This document shows, piece by piece, positions 34,464 to 42,949 of a DNA stretch of 64,000 bases. A program made the position numbers and the translations under genes. This stretch comes from Pseudopedobacter beijingensis (lineage in GTDB: Bacteria > Bacteroidota > Bacteroidia > Sphingobacteriales > Sphingobacteriaceae), in assembly GCF_042678145.1 (NCBI RefSeq), contig NZ_JBHUDG010000015.1, positions 186,001 through 250,000 on the forward strand, in the 5' to 3' direction. Under the pieces are notes generated by a model. The model was not told the origin of the DNA and did no database searches. It was given only the letters and a program-made list of their open reading frames with translations. The number at the start of each line of letters is the position of its first letter. Position 1 is the first letter of the stretch.

Positions 34464-35594
34464 ATGAAATTTAAGCTAGCTGCGCAGGATAAATTGTCAA
34501 AGGCCCGGGCGGGAGAAATAGCAACCGACCACGGAACTATACAAACCCCTATATTTATGCCGGTTGGCACTGCCGGAACTGTAAAATCTGTTCACCAGAG
34601 AGAGCTCCGCGATGACATCAAGGCTCAGATTATCTTAGGCAATACTTACCATTTATACTTAAGACCAGGTTTAGATGTTATTGAAAAAGCTGGTGGATTA
34701 CATAAATTTAACGGTTGGGAACGTCCAATATTAACGGACAGTGGCGGGTATCAGGTATATTCTCTTACCGAAGTACGTAAAATTAAAGAAGAAGGTGTAA
34801 CCTTCAGATCACACATTGATGGCTCTAAACATTTGTTTACCCCAGAAAATGTGATGGATACCCAGAGAACTATAGGAGCCGATATTATTATGGCTTTTGA
34901 TGAATGTACACCTTATCCCTGCGATTATAATTACGCTAGAAAGTCGCTGGACATGACCCATCGCTGGCTAAAAAGATGTATTGACAGGTTTGATAATACT
35001 GAATCTAAATATGGCTACTCACAAACTTTATTCCCCATCGTACAAGGCTCTGTCTATAAAGATCTTCGCAAGAAATCGGCAGAGTTTATTGCAGAACAAA
35101 ACCGGGAGGGGAATGCTATTGGAGGACTTTCTGTAGGCGAGCCGGCAGAGGAAATGTATGCCATGACGGAGGTTGTTTGCGATATATTACCCTACGAAAA
35201 ACCAAGATATTTAATGGGGGTAGGTACTCCTATCAATATTTTAGAAAATATTGCTTTGGGAATTGACATGTTTGATTGCGTTATGCCTACCAGGAATGCA
35301 AGAAATGGAATGTTATTTACCAGAAATGGAATTATCAATATTAAAAACGAAAAGTGGAAAGACGACTTCTCGCCCATAGATCCTGATAGTGACCTTTATT
35401 CTGATTTAGTGTATTCTAAAGCCTATTTAAGACACCTTATTCATTCTAAAGAAATTTTAGGTGCACAAATTGCTTCTTTACACAACTTACATTTTTATCT
35501 TTGGTTAGTAAAAGAAGCCAGAGAGAAAATTATATCAGGCGAGTTTTACGAATGGAAAAACAAAATGGTTAAAGTGTTAGGACAAAGGCTTTAA
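34464..35594 (+). CDS. tgt: tRNA-guanine (queuine) transglycosylase, zinc cysteines missing
   Basis: 376 residues. It exchanges guanine-34 in the anticodon of Asp, Asn, His and Tyr tRNAs for the queuine precursor. RPILTDSGGYQVYSL, IGADIIMAFDECTPYP, PIVQGSVYKDLRKKSAEFI, GGLSVGEPAEEM, and LGIDMFDCVMPTRNARNG with the nucleophilic Asp. The zinc loop is abnormal: where E. coli Tgt has three Cys (C302, C304, C307), this protein reads Ser309, Leu311 and Asp314 in DPDSDLYSD. The fourth ligand His340 is kept (SLHNLHFYLW). The rest is intact, so it is probably active. Its stop overlaps the next ATG (TAATG). Confidence 0.95.
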   Translation: MKFKLAAQDKLSKARAGEIATDHGTIQTPIFMPVGTAGTVKSVHQRELRDDIKAQIILGNTYHLYLRPGLDVIEKAGGLHKFNGWERPILTDSGGYQVYSLTEVRKIKEEGVTFRSHIDGSKHLFTPENVMDTQRTIGADIIMAFDECTPYPCDYNYARKSLDMTHRWLKRCIDRFDNTESKYGYSQTLFPIVQGSVYKDLRKKSAEFIAEQNREGNAIGGLSVGEPAEEMYAMTEVVCDILPYEKPRYLMGVGTPINILENIALGIDMFDCVMPTRNARNGMLFTRNGIINIKNEKWKDDFSPIDPDSDLYSDLVYSKAYLRHLIHSKEILGAQIASLHNLHFYLWLVKEAREKIISGEFYEWKNKMVKVLGQRL

Positions 35595-36688
35595 TGAAAT
35601 TTCTAAACAGATACATCAAGTTAATAGACTGGTACATCATCAAAAAATACCTGGGCACATTTATATTTACAATGGCCCTTTTTACGGTTATTTCGGTTGT
35701 TTTTGATATATCTGAGAAGCTGGATGACTTTTTAAAAAGCAAGGCTACGTTTAATCAAGTAGTGTTCCAATACTACGCTGGCTTTGTACCGTTTTATCTC
35801 AACTTTTTAAATCCACTGATCAACTTCATATCTGTTATTTTCTTTACGGCTAAAATGGCCGACCAAACAGAGATTGTTCCTATTTTAACCAGTGGAGCAA
35901 GTTTCAACAGATTCCTAAGGCCTTATTTTATTGCCTCTACGGTTATTTTCGTATTCAATATTGCTTTTAACTTGTTTATTATACCTGAAACCAATAGGTT
36001 AATGATCAACTTTGAGAATACCTATACTAAGATAAAAGACACCTCCAGAAGCAATGTACATTTACAACTAGACTCTAATACTTATATATATATGGAGTCC
36101 TTTGATAATATACGCAAATCTGGCTACAAATTCTCTCTGGAATTATTTGACAAAAAAGATCTAAAGGAAAAACTAATGGCAGACCGTATCTCCTGGGATT
36201 CTGTAAGCCACAAATGGAAAATAGAGAATTATACTGTAAGGTATGTGGATGGACTTAAGGAACGCATGGAAAATGGTATCAGCAAAGATACTACACTTGA
36301 CATGAAGCCGATAGATTTTGATATCAGAGACAATATTTACTCGGCTATGAATTACTGGGAGCTGAATGAGAAGATTGAAAAGGAGAAAATAAGAGGATCT
36401 GGGGTCATGGTGAACCTTGAATTAGAGAAATACAAACGCTGGACCTACCCTTTTTCCACCTATATTTTAACACTTATTGGCGTAGCGCTTTCTTCCAGAA
36501 AAGTAAGAGGGGGCGTAGGGCTTCCATTAGGACTCGGAATCTTATTAAGTTTCACCTATATCCTATTTATACAATTTGCTAACGTTTTTGCACTTAAGGG
36601 CGGATTACCTCCTATCATAGCCGTATTAATCCCGAACACTTTATTTGCTTGCCTAGGTATCTATTTAGTAATTAAAGCTCCTAAATAG
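35594..36688 (+). CDS. LptF/LptG family permease (YjgP/YjgQ)
   Basis: 364 residues. Three membrane helices near the start (IKKYLGTFIFTMALFTVISVVF; a second near 60-85; FIASTVIFVFNIAFNLFIIP), a periplasmic beta-jellyroll middle (about 125-265) and three helices at the end (TYPFSTYILTLIGVALSS, GLPLGLGILLSFTYILFIQFA, IIAVLIPNTLFACLGIYLVI). It would form, with another LptF/G subunit and LptB, the ABC transporter that extracts lipopolysaccharide from the inner membrane. It is translationally coupled to tgt by a one-base stop/start overlap, an arrangement I recall as common in Bacteroidota. LptF or LptG identity is not decided. Confidence 0.92.
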   Translation: MKFLNRYIKLIDWYIIKKYLGTFIFTMALFTVISVVFDISEKLDDFLKSKATFNQVVFQYYAGFVPFYLNFLNPLINFISVIFFTAKMADQTEIVPILTSGASFNRFLRPYFIASTVIFVFNIAFNLFIIPETNRLMINFENTYTKIKDTSRSNVHLQLDSNTYIYMESFDNIRKSGYKFSLELFDKKDLKEKLMADRISWDSVSHKWKIENYTVRYVDGLKERMENGISKDTTLDMKPIDFDIRDNIYSAMNYWELNEKIEKEKIRGSGVMVNLELEKYKRWTYPFSTYILTLIGVALSSRKVRGGVGLPLGLGILLSFTYILFIQFANVFALKGGLPPIIAVLIPNTLFACLGIYLVIKAPK

Positions 36689-36771
36689 AAATTCTATTAA
36701 ATCCAGAGCCGTTTAACTAAGGAATGAAGTAGCACAACTTACGTTTGTGCGATAAATTCTAACAAAATAAT

Positions 36772-36807
36772 TACCGGAACAACATACAATTCTATGTTAT
36801 TCCGGTA
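36772..36807 (+). terminator. Hairpin terminator after tgt-permease operon
   Basis: TACCGGAACAACAT (36772-36785) pairs with ATGTTATTCCGGTA (36794-36807), 13 of 14 positions, 8-nt loop. 83 bp past the permease stop. A smaller stem, GCACAA with TTGTGC (36732-36750), precedes it. T-tract weak. Confidence 0.55.
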
Positions 36808-36854
36808 GTTCCATCTCATATAAGTTTCAGATATTTACATTTTCTTATACACAC

Positions 36855-37757
36855 ATGAAGCTAAAGATAAGCAACGTACTCATCCTGCATTTCACAGTAC
36901 TGATATGGGGATTCACAGGAATTTTAGGTGCATTAATCTCTATTAACGAAGTACATTTAGTATGGTACAGAGTAGGCATTGCAGCTATTACACTCTACCT
37001 ATATTTTAAAATTAAAGGGGTAAATTTCAGAATTCCTAAAGATGAATTTATCAGAATATTTATCACTGGCGGAATAGTAGGACTACACTGGATCTTATTT
37101 TTTGGCTCTATTAAGGCTTCTACCGTATCCGTAGGAATTGTATGTCTTTCTTCCCTTACTTTATTTACAGCGCTTCTGGAGCCTTTATTTAAAGCCAAAT
37201 CCATCTCTTTCCTTGAAATCTGCATAGGAATGCTGATTATTTTAGGTGTTTACATGATTTTTAAATTTGAAACACAGTATAAAATTGGAATTTTAATGGG
37301 TATTTCAAGTGCTTTTTGCGCCAGTATTTTCTCTATTATTAACTCTAAATTAATCAAAAAAAACAGCGCAACCGTCATTACATTCTACGAAATGTCTGGC
37401 GCTTTCTTTTGGATTTCGTTATACCTTCTTCTTAGCGGAGGATTCAACAGCGGACTAAAACTTAACACTAAGGACTTTGCCTACTTAATGCTCTTAAGCA
37501 CAGTATGCACTTCTTTTGCATATGTATTGGGCGTAGGAGTAATGAAAGAACTTACCGCTTTTAGAGTAGCATTGGTCACCAACCTGGAACCTATTTACGG
37601 GATTGTTCTCGCACTTATTATCTTCGGAAAAACAGAACAAATGACATCTGGTTTTTATACAGGAGCAAGTATTATTTTAGGAACTGTTTTTATGTATCCT
37701 ATCATAAAAAGCAAAATTGAAAAACGTAAATTAAGCAAAAGAACACCTCTATATTAA
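36855..37757 (+). CDS. DMT superfamily transporter with two EamA domains
   Basis: 300 residues with ten predicted membrane helices arranged as two EamA repeats. The first repeat includes VLILHFTVLIWGFTGILGALI, EVHLVWYRVGIAAITLYLYF and GGIVGLHWILFFGSIKASTVSVGIVCLSSLTLFTALLEPLF. The second includes IGILMGISSAFCASIFSIINSKLI and ALVTNLEPIYGIVLALIIFGKTEQMTSGFYTGASIILGTVFMYP. Such carriers export amino acids or other metabolites or act as drug exporters; the substrate is not predictable. It ends with a basic cytoplasmic tail. Single gene between two terminators. Confidence 0.92.
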   Translation: MKLKISNVLILHFTVLIWGFTGILGALISINEVHLVWYRVGIAAITLYLYFKIKGVNFRIPKDEFIRIFITGGIVGLHWILFFGSIKASTVSVGIVCLSSLTLFTALLEPLFKAKSISFLEICIGMLIILGVYMIFKFETQYKIGILMGISSAFCASIFSIINSKLIKKNSATVITFYEMSGAFFWISLYLLLSGGFNSGLKLNTKDFAYLMLLSTVCTSFAYVLGVGVMKELTAFRVALVTNLEPIYGIVLALIIFGKTEQMTSGFYTGASIILGTVFMYPIIKSKIEKRKLSKRTPLY

Positions 37758-37794
37758 GCACTAAATCATCAGATAAAACGCACTATATATTCCT

Positions 37795-37824
37795 AAAAAA
37801 AGTCTCCTACACAGAGACTTTTTT
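37795..37824 (+). terminator. Rho-independent terminator after EamA gene
   Basis: AAAAAAGTCTC (about 37795-37806) pairs with GAGACTTTTTT (37814-37824) with a 7-nt loop and a T-run; 38 bp after the stop. Confidence 0.8.
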
Positions 37825-38725
37825 ACTATCCTATTAATTAATAGCTATAGGATATCAAACCAATACACTCATTCTTACAAGACTTCAAAAAAGCTCTTAA
37901 CCAACCCTCGCAAAATTATCTCAGCTCATCAAACCCCTCTACTTTAACTCCTCTTTTTTTCAATTAAAAAGACACCTTTACCATCATCTTATTTTCTCTT
38001 AAAAACCATCTTCATATATTCTTTAAAAAATATAACACTCAGTCAAATCCTCCACCTCTCGACCCCTTTAAAAACTTAAAACAAACCTAAAACCAGAACA
38101 ATTGAACAAGTACTAAAACTTCTCCTCCTTTATCCATACTGCCCCGCCCCCTCAACTCAAAACAAGTAAAGAGAACACAGGTATCCCCTAGACAAGAACA
38201 ACCTTTTCATATTCTTAAATTTAAAAACAAAAAATACACTAACTAAAACACATAAAGCATAATTATAACAATATAAAACAAAATACAATACACTATCAAA
38301 ATTTAAAAAGACTTAAAAAAACAACATTTTAAAATATCAGAATTCTACTCTAAAAAACGTTCAAAGAACAAAAAAAATTACCGTTTTTTATTTCTTTAAA
38401 ACCGTGTTCATTCATTAATTTTTTAAATAAGCTCAACCAAACGACCATCACATTAACGAAACAATCAGAATTTAAAAGCAAGGATTCATTAAAAGTTAGT
38501 GTACAAAAAACATTTATTATTCATCCAATAATCCAAAACAGAATTAAAATCTAAAACCTCATAAAAACACATCAAAAACAACAACAAACAAAATAAAAAT
38601 GAAAAATATATTAAATAATAAATATTTATAAATCAATTTTTTATATATTTGAATATGAATAAAAAATTCAACTAAAACAAAGAACAGAAAGATATAAAAA
38701 CTAAAAATATTAGTAAAAATATATA
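37825..38725. other. 900-bp non-coding stretch almost lacking G on the plus strand
   Basis: By eye each 60-base row holds only 0-7 G (about 5 percent overall) while C stays near one in five or six and A dominates. No ORF of coding quality exists on either strand, and no tRNA-like or CRISPR-like structure is visible. The strand asymmetry fades inside the next gene, whose first half is also G-poor. The right end should hold that gene's promoter; TATATTTG at 38644-38651 fits TAnnTTTG and is about 75 bp before its ATG. Confidence 0.7.
38644..38651 (+). promoter_or_regulatory. Candidate -7 element upstream of metallopeptidase-barrel gene
   Basis: TATATTTG fits TAnnTTTG. The surroundings are very AT-rich, so a chance match is possible; no -33 element is clear. 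Confidence 0.35.
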
Positions 38726-41569
38726 ATGCAGTTAAAAAATAATTATAAATCACTTATAATCAGATTAAAATTATATTCAACATTAACTATAGCTTCACAT
38801 ACTGCTTACGGTCAATTTTTTGACGGTGGGCAAAACCCTCCTAGTGTAAAATTCAATCAAATAAACACTCCCCACTTCCAAATCATCTTTCCGAGCGAGG
38901 AAGAAAAAAAAGCACAAATTGTAGCCAATACACTGGAACATGTAATTAACCAGGTAAGCTACTCGCTAAACCACTCCCCTCGCCCAATCAGTATTATCCT
39001 GCAAAGCAAAACAGTAGAAGCAAATGGCTTTGTACAAACCGCACCAAGAAGATCAGAATTATACACTATCCCATCACAAGAATTTGATTTTCAAGATTGG
39101 CTTAAGAGTTTAATTATACACGAACTAAGACATGTCGTTCAGTTCGACAAAGTAATCCCTCACTTAGAGGCTCCACTTTTCGAAGAACTAAAATTGGCCC
39201 TTTTCGGCATAAACCTTCCACCATGGTTTTTCGAAGGAGATGCTGTTATCACCGAAACCTTGCTAACGCAAGCAGGCCGCGGCAGACAACCTTCATTTGA
39301 TCTTAACCTAAGAGCCAACCTGCTTTCGGGACGCAACTATTCTTATTCTAAAAACTACTTAGGCTCTTACAAAAACTTCACCCCGGATTATTATACATTG
39401 GGCTACTTCATGACTAGCAAACTGAGAAAAGATTTCGGATCAGAAATTCTGGACCAAAGTTTAAACAGGATTGCAAAGTTTCCTTTAAGACCTTACAACT
39501 TCAGTTCTTCTATTAAAAAATTCGGAGGTTATGGAACGCATCAATTATATAAAAAAACCACTATGGAAATTGACTCTTTTTGGCAAGATCAGTTATCAAA
39601 AACGGAACATAGAAACTATACTCCTATCAATAACATCTCTTCAAAAAAACCATCAAATTATCTATTACCTATTCAAACTGAAAATGGAGATATTTTATGC
39701 CTCAAAACAGCTCTATCTACCCCTACTCAAATCATAACTATAAACAATCACAAAGAAAAAAAAATAGTCAGCATTGGCCCGCAACTAGAAAGCCATTTCC
39801 ACTATGCCAACCAGATGCTAACCTGGGATGAGTTCCGCTATGACAAAAGATACTCCAAACAAAACTTTAGTGAGGTATGTATCTATGATTTTTACACTAA
39901 GACCAAAAAAACATTAACCAAAAACACGCGAAGTTTTTCTCCTTCATTATCTCCGGATGGAAAAAAGATCGTTTTTGTAGCTGTAGATAAAAACGGAAGT
40001 TTTAACCTTAAAGAAATAGACAGCCGTACCGGAAATACGATTTCTGTTTTACCTAATGAAGAAGGTTACACCCTACAAACTCCGCGGTATAGGGAAGATG
40101 GAGAAAAAATTGTGGTAACTGCTGTGAACAATATGGGTAAAACTTTTTTGGTTTATGATGTTCACACCAAAAAACACCAAAAAATTTTTAAAGAAGAAAG
40201 ACAGTTACTAGCCCGACCTGTTTTCTGGAACAATGGTATTTTATATAAAGCACATTACGATGGCATAGAGAATATTTTCTATTTTGACTTCAATACTCAA
40301 CAAAGAAAAAAAATAACTTATGCTTCTTTTGGAGGTTACAATGCTAACCTAACCACTAATAAAGACGAGATTTTATTTAACGACTACCAAGCTGATGGCT
40401 TCAACATCTCCACAAGCAAAATAACACCTTCAGAAGCAACGTTCGAAACAAAAACCACTAAAGATACACACCCCTATCTAAACTCGCTTAAAACACAGGA
40501 AAACTCTCACGACGTATTAAGTCATATTCCAGAAGTAAATTACCCTGTAAAAAAATACAGAGACCTTACCCATTTGTTTTACTTTCACAGTTTAAGACCT
40601 GTTTTCGAAGATGACAACCAAAGCAGAATCGGTTTCAATATGGTTTCTGACAACAAATTGAATACACTCTCTACAACTATTGGCTATGCTTACAATACCA
40701 GCTTAAACTCAAATGAATTTGATGCCCAGCTTAACTACAAAAAATATTACCCTATATTTTCATTCGGTGTCAGCAATAAAGAAAATATCTCTTATGCCAA
40801 AGGAGGTAACCAAACAAACCCTATATGGATTCCTTTTTATTGGAGGGAAAACAAAACAAGTCTTCAAATCGAAATTCCATTTCAAAAAAACTGGAATAAT
40901 AAATTCATAAAAACCAGTTATGTGGTCAATACCAGTTATTCTACCCGTTCTAATCCATCCATTGCCCTACAAAACTTTAAACAAAATTTTGTTTTTCCAA
41001 TGCAATACCAATGGTATGGTTCCTTCTCAACACTCAGGTCACAAAGAGATCTTGCACCTAGATACGCCGCTAGTTTTGCCGTAAACTACCAACACTATCC
41101 TTTTGACAAGAAAGTAAACGGAGAGTTCTTTTACCTGAAAACTGCTGGCTTCTTACCAGGTTTACTGGAAAATCACAGCTTACAGGTTCGGTATAATTAT
41201 CAGCACTCATCCGGTAGTTTCGCTTATAATGCCAATATCCCCAGAGCAAGAGGCTATACTCATTTATTACCCATAGGCAAGCTAAATAATACGCTATTAT
41301 TGGATTACAAGCTTCCTCTAGCCTATCCTGATTGGGAAATTGGCCCCTTAGCTTATGTTAAAAGGTTAAGAGGAGGAGCTTTTACTGATTTTGAAAATTT
41401 GGAGCAGGCGGGTAATTTTAAGAGTTTTGGTCTCACATTTGGAATGGACATGAATCTTCTTCGTTATTATTTGCCTAATTTTGCATTAGATAGTAAATTT
41501 ATCATTCCGGCTCAGGGAAATAATTCTCAAAAGCCAATAGTAGAGATAGGATTGACTTTTAATTATTAA
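38726..41569 (+). CDS. Large outer-membrane protein: gluzincin-like peptidase domain, PD40 propeller and C-terminal barrel
   Basis: 947 residues with a signal-like start (cleavage likely near AYGQ, residue 30). Residues 45-180 resemble the peptidase MA family: SLIIHELRHVVQF contains a complete zinc motif His132-Glu133-x-x-His136, and PPWFFEGDAVITE (165-177) supplies the downstream Glu170 expected as third ligand. Residues about 310-610 hold WD40-like/TolB-type repeats (SFSPSLSPDGKKIVFVAVDKNGS; LQTPRYREDGEKIVVTAV). Residues about 640-947 alternate polar and aromatic residues and end IVEIGLTFNY, like an outer-membrane barrel with a terminal aromatic. I know similar uncharacterised proteins in Bacteroidota but no named function. 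It probably cleaves or binds extracellular or periplasmic protein. Codon use in the first half is markedly G-poor. Confidence 0.7.
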   Translation: MQLKNNYKSLIIRLKLYSTLTIASHTAYGQFFDGGQNPPSVKFNQINTPHFQIIFPSEEEKKAQIVANTLEHVINQVSYSLNHSPRPISIILQSKTVEANGFVQTAPRRSELYTIPSQEFDFQDWLKSLIIHELRHVVQFDKVIPHLEAPLFEELKLALFGINLPPWFFEGDAVITETLLTQAGRGRQPSFDLNLRANLLSGRNYSYSKNYLGSYKNFTPDYYTLGYFMTSKLRKDFGSEILDQSLNRIAKFPLRPYNFSSSIKKFGGYGTHQLYKKTTMEIDSFWQDQLSKTEHRNYTPINNISSKKPSNYLLPIQTENGDILCLKTALSTPTQIITINNHKEKKIVSIGPQLESHFHYANQMLTWDEFRYDKRYSKQNFSEVCIYDFYTKTKKTLTKNTRSFSPSLSPDGKKIVFVAVDKNGSFNLKEIDSRTGNTISVLPNEEGYTLQTPRYREDGEKIVVTAVNNMGKTFLVYDVHTKKHQKIFKEERQLLARPVFWNNGILYKAHYDGIENIFYFDFNTQQRKKITYASFGGYNANLTTNKDEILFNDYQADGFNISTSKITPSEATFETKTTKDTHPYLNSLKTQENSHDVLSHIPEVNYPVKKYRDLTHLFYFHSLRPVFEDDNQSRIGFNMVSDNKLNTLSTTIGYAYNTSLNSNEFDAQLNYKKYYPIFSFGVSNKENISYAKGGNQTNPIWIPFYWRENKTSLQIEIPFQKNWNNKFIKTSYVVNTSYSTRSNPSIALQNFKQNFVFPMQYQWYGSFSTLRSQRDLAPRYAASFAVNYQHYPFDKKVNGEFFYLKTAGFLPGLLENHSLQVRYNYQHSSGSFAYNANIPRARGYTHLLPIGKLNNTLLLDYKLPLAYPDWEIGPLAYVKRLRGGAFTDFENLEQAGNFKSFGLTFGMDMNLLRYYLPNFALDSKFIIPAQGNNSQKPIVEIGLTFNY

Positions 41570-41624
41570 CAAGAACAAACAATCTTTAGGCAAACAGAGT
41601 TTTGCTAAACAAAAACATAGAGAT

Positions 41625-41909
41625 ATGAAATTCAAAACCTTTTTTATTATAGCCGTAACTGCCATAATAACCATTATCCTGATGCAGAATCAGGACGAAG
41701 TGCTCTTCAAAGTGTTATGGAAAGAAATGTATGTTTCTAAATTGATCATGATGCTGACCTTAACTTTTGCAGGTTTCCTGATTGGGTTGATTATAGGCAG
41801 ACCAAAAAAGAACATCGATAACGATACCGCAACAGAAGATACTAATTCTGGACAAATAACAGAAAACAAACCTACTTTAAGCGACGAAGACAAAGATTAT
41901 ATTAACTAA
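41625..41909 (+). CDS. Small LapA-like (DUF1049) inner membrane protein
   Basis: 94 residues: two membrane helices (FFIIAVTAIITIILMQNQ and SKLIMMLTLTFAGFLIGLIIG) with the short NQDEVLFKVLW connector typical of LapA-domain proteins (NxxxVxFxxL), then a charged acidic tail (NIDNDTATEDTNSG to LSDEDKDYIN). In other bacteria LapA helps lipopolysaccharide assembly; here the role is inferred from fold only. It lies 55 bp after the metallopeptidase-barrel gene and may share its transcript. Confidence 0.7.
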   Translation: MKFKTFFIIAVTAIITIILMQNQDEVLFKVLWKEMYVSKLIMMLTLTFAGFLIGLIIGRPKKNIDNDTATEDTNSGQITENKPTLSDEDKDYIN

Positions 41910-41983
41910 TTTTTATTGAAATGGACTTTTATTGATTTTATAGATAAATTTACCAAATCTAAATAACCACTACAGCTTAGAAA

Positions 41984-42727
41984 ATGCTTAAAGAAGAACG
42001 TCAAAATCATATCATCAAGCAGATTAATCTTCATAACAAGGTGCTATCTTCTGATTTGAGCATTCAATTGAATGTTTCCGAAGACACCATCAGAAGAGAT
42101 CTTAATGAACTTGCGGAAGCCGGAAAAATACTAAAAGTACATGGTGGAGCATTATCTAAATCTTTCCAATACCCATTTCAGGAAAACAACACTTACGCTA
42201 AAGATTCAAAAAAGGAGATTTCCAGAAAAACACTAAACCTGGTTCAAAATGATATGGTTTTATTAGTTAGCGGAGGAACAACTATGATTGAATTAGCCAG
42301 AATGTTTCCAGATAATCTTTCATGCACCATATTTACCATTAGCCCATTGGTTGCTCTGGAATTAGCAGAGAAGCAAAAAGTAAACGTAATTTTATTAGGT
42401 GGACAGCTTTCTAAAAGTGCTCATATTAATACCGGCTCTTTAACCATTAGCCAATTGGCTGATATAAAAGTTGATTTATGTATACAGGGTGCTAACAGCA
42501 TTTCTATTGATGATGGCCTTACAGATTCTGACTGGGAAGTTGTGCAAGCCAAAAAAGCTATGCTTCGTTCTGCTCAAAAAACAGCAATTGTTTGTATTGC
42601 CGAAAAACTGAATTCTGCACAAAAACTAAAAGTATGCGATTTAAACGCTCTTGATTATTTAATTACTGATTTAAATCCTACAGACAGACTTTTAGCGAGA
42701 TATACTGAAAAAATTAAGGTTATTTAG
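41984..42727 (+). CDS. DeoR/GlpR family transcriptional regulator
   Basis: 247 residues. The N-terminal helix-turn-helix MLKEERQNHIIKQINLHNKVLSSDLSIQLNVSEDTIRRDLNELAEAGKILKVHGGAL is the DeoR signature. The C-terminal DeoR sensor domain (ISRKTLNLVQNDMVLLVSGGTTMIELARMF, VNVILLGGQLSKSAHINTGSLTISQLADIKVDLCIQGANSISIDDGLTDSDWEVVQAKKAML) binds phosphorylated sugars. Known relatives repress sugar-catabolic operons until a sugar phosphate is present. No obvious target operon is adjacent, so the regulon may be elsewhere. Confidence 0.93.
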   Translation: MLKEERQNHIIKQINLHNKVLSSDLSIQLNVSEDTIRRDLNELAEAGKILKVHGGALSKSFQYPFQENNTYAKDSKKEISRKTLNLVQNDMVLLVSGGTTMIELARMFPDNLSCTIFTISPLVALELAEKQKVNVILLGGQLSKSAHINTGSLTISQLADIKVDLCIQGANSISIDDGLTDSDWEVVQAKKAMLRSAQKTAIVCIAEKLNSAQKLKVCDLNALDYLITDLNPTDRLLARYTEKIKVI

Positions 42728-42763
42728 TCACGTATCTTCTATTCCTCAAAAGCATTAACTACA

Positions 42764-42810
42764 AAACATCAGTCTCTCTAACCAGGTTTTATATAGAAAG
42801 ATTGATGTTT
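42764..42810 (+). terminator. Hairpin terminator after deoR-type gene
   Basis: AAACATCAGTCTCTCTA (42764-42780) pairs with TAGAAAGATTGATGTTT (42794-42810): 17 positions, two of them G-T type. 37 bp past the stop. Confidence 0.65.
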
Positions 42811-42949
42811 CATCCTAAAAACATTTTTTAGTTAATTTTAAAAGCTCTTCTAAATACATATACAGAACTTTTATACTTTCCTTTATGGAATTCTCCTAAA
42901 ACCTGCATCATATCATTAAACTGAAATAAAAAACAAAAAGCTTCATATT

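Noticed and set aside
38559..38753. 64-codon minus-strand ORF of mostly Phe, Ile and Leu
   Set aside because: It arises from the A-rich, G-poor plus strand; no signal, no ribosome-binding context, and it overlaps the start of a real gene on the other strand.
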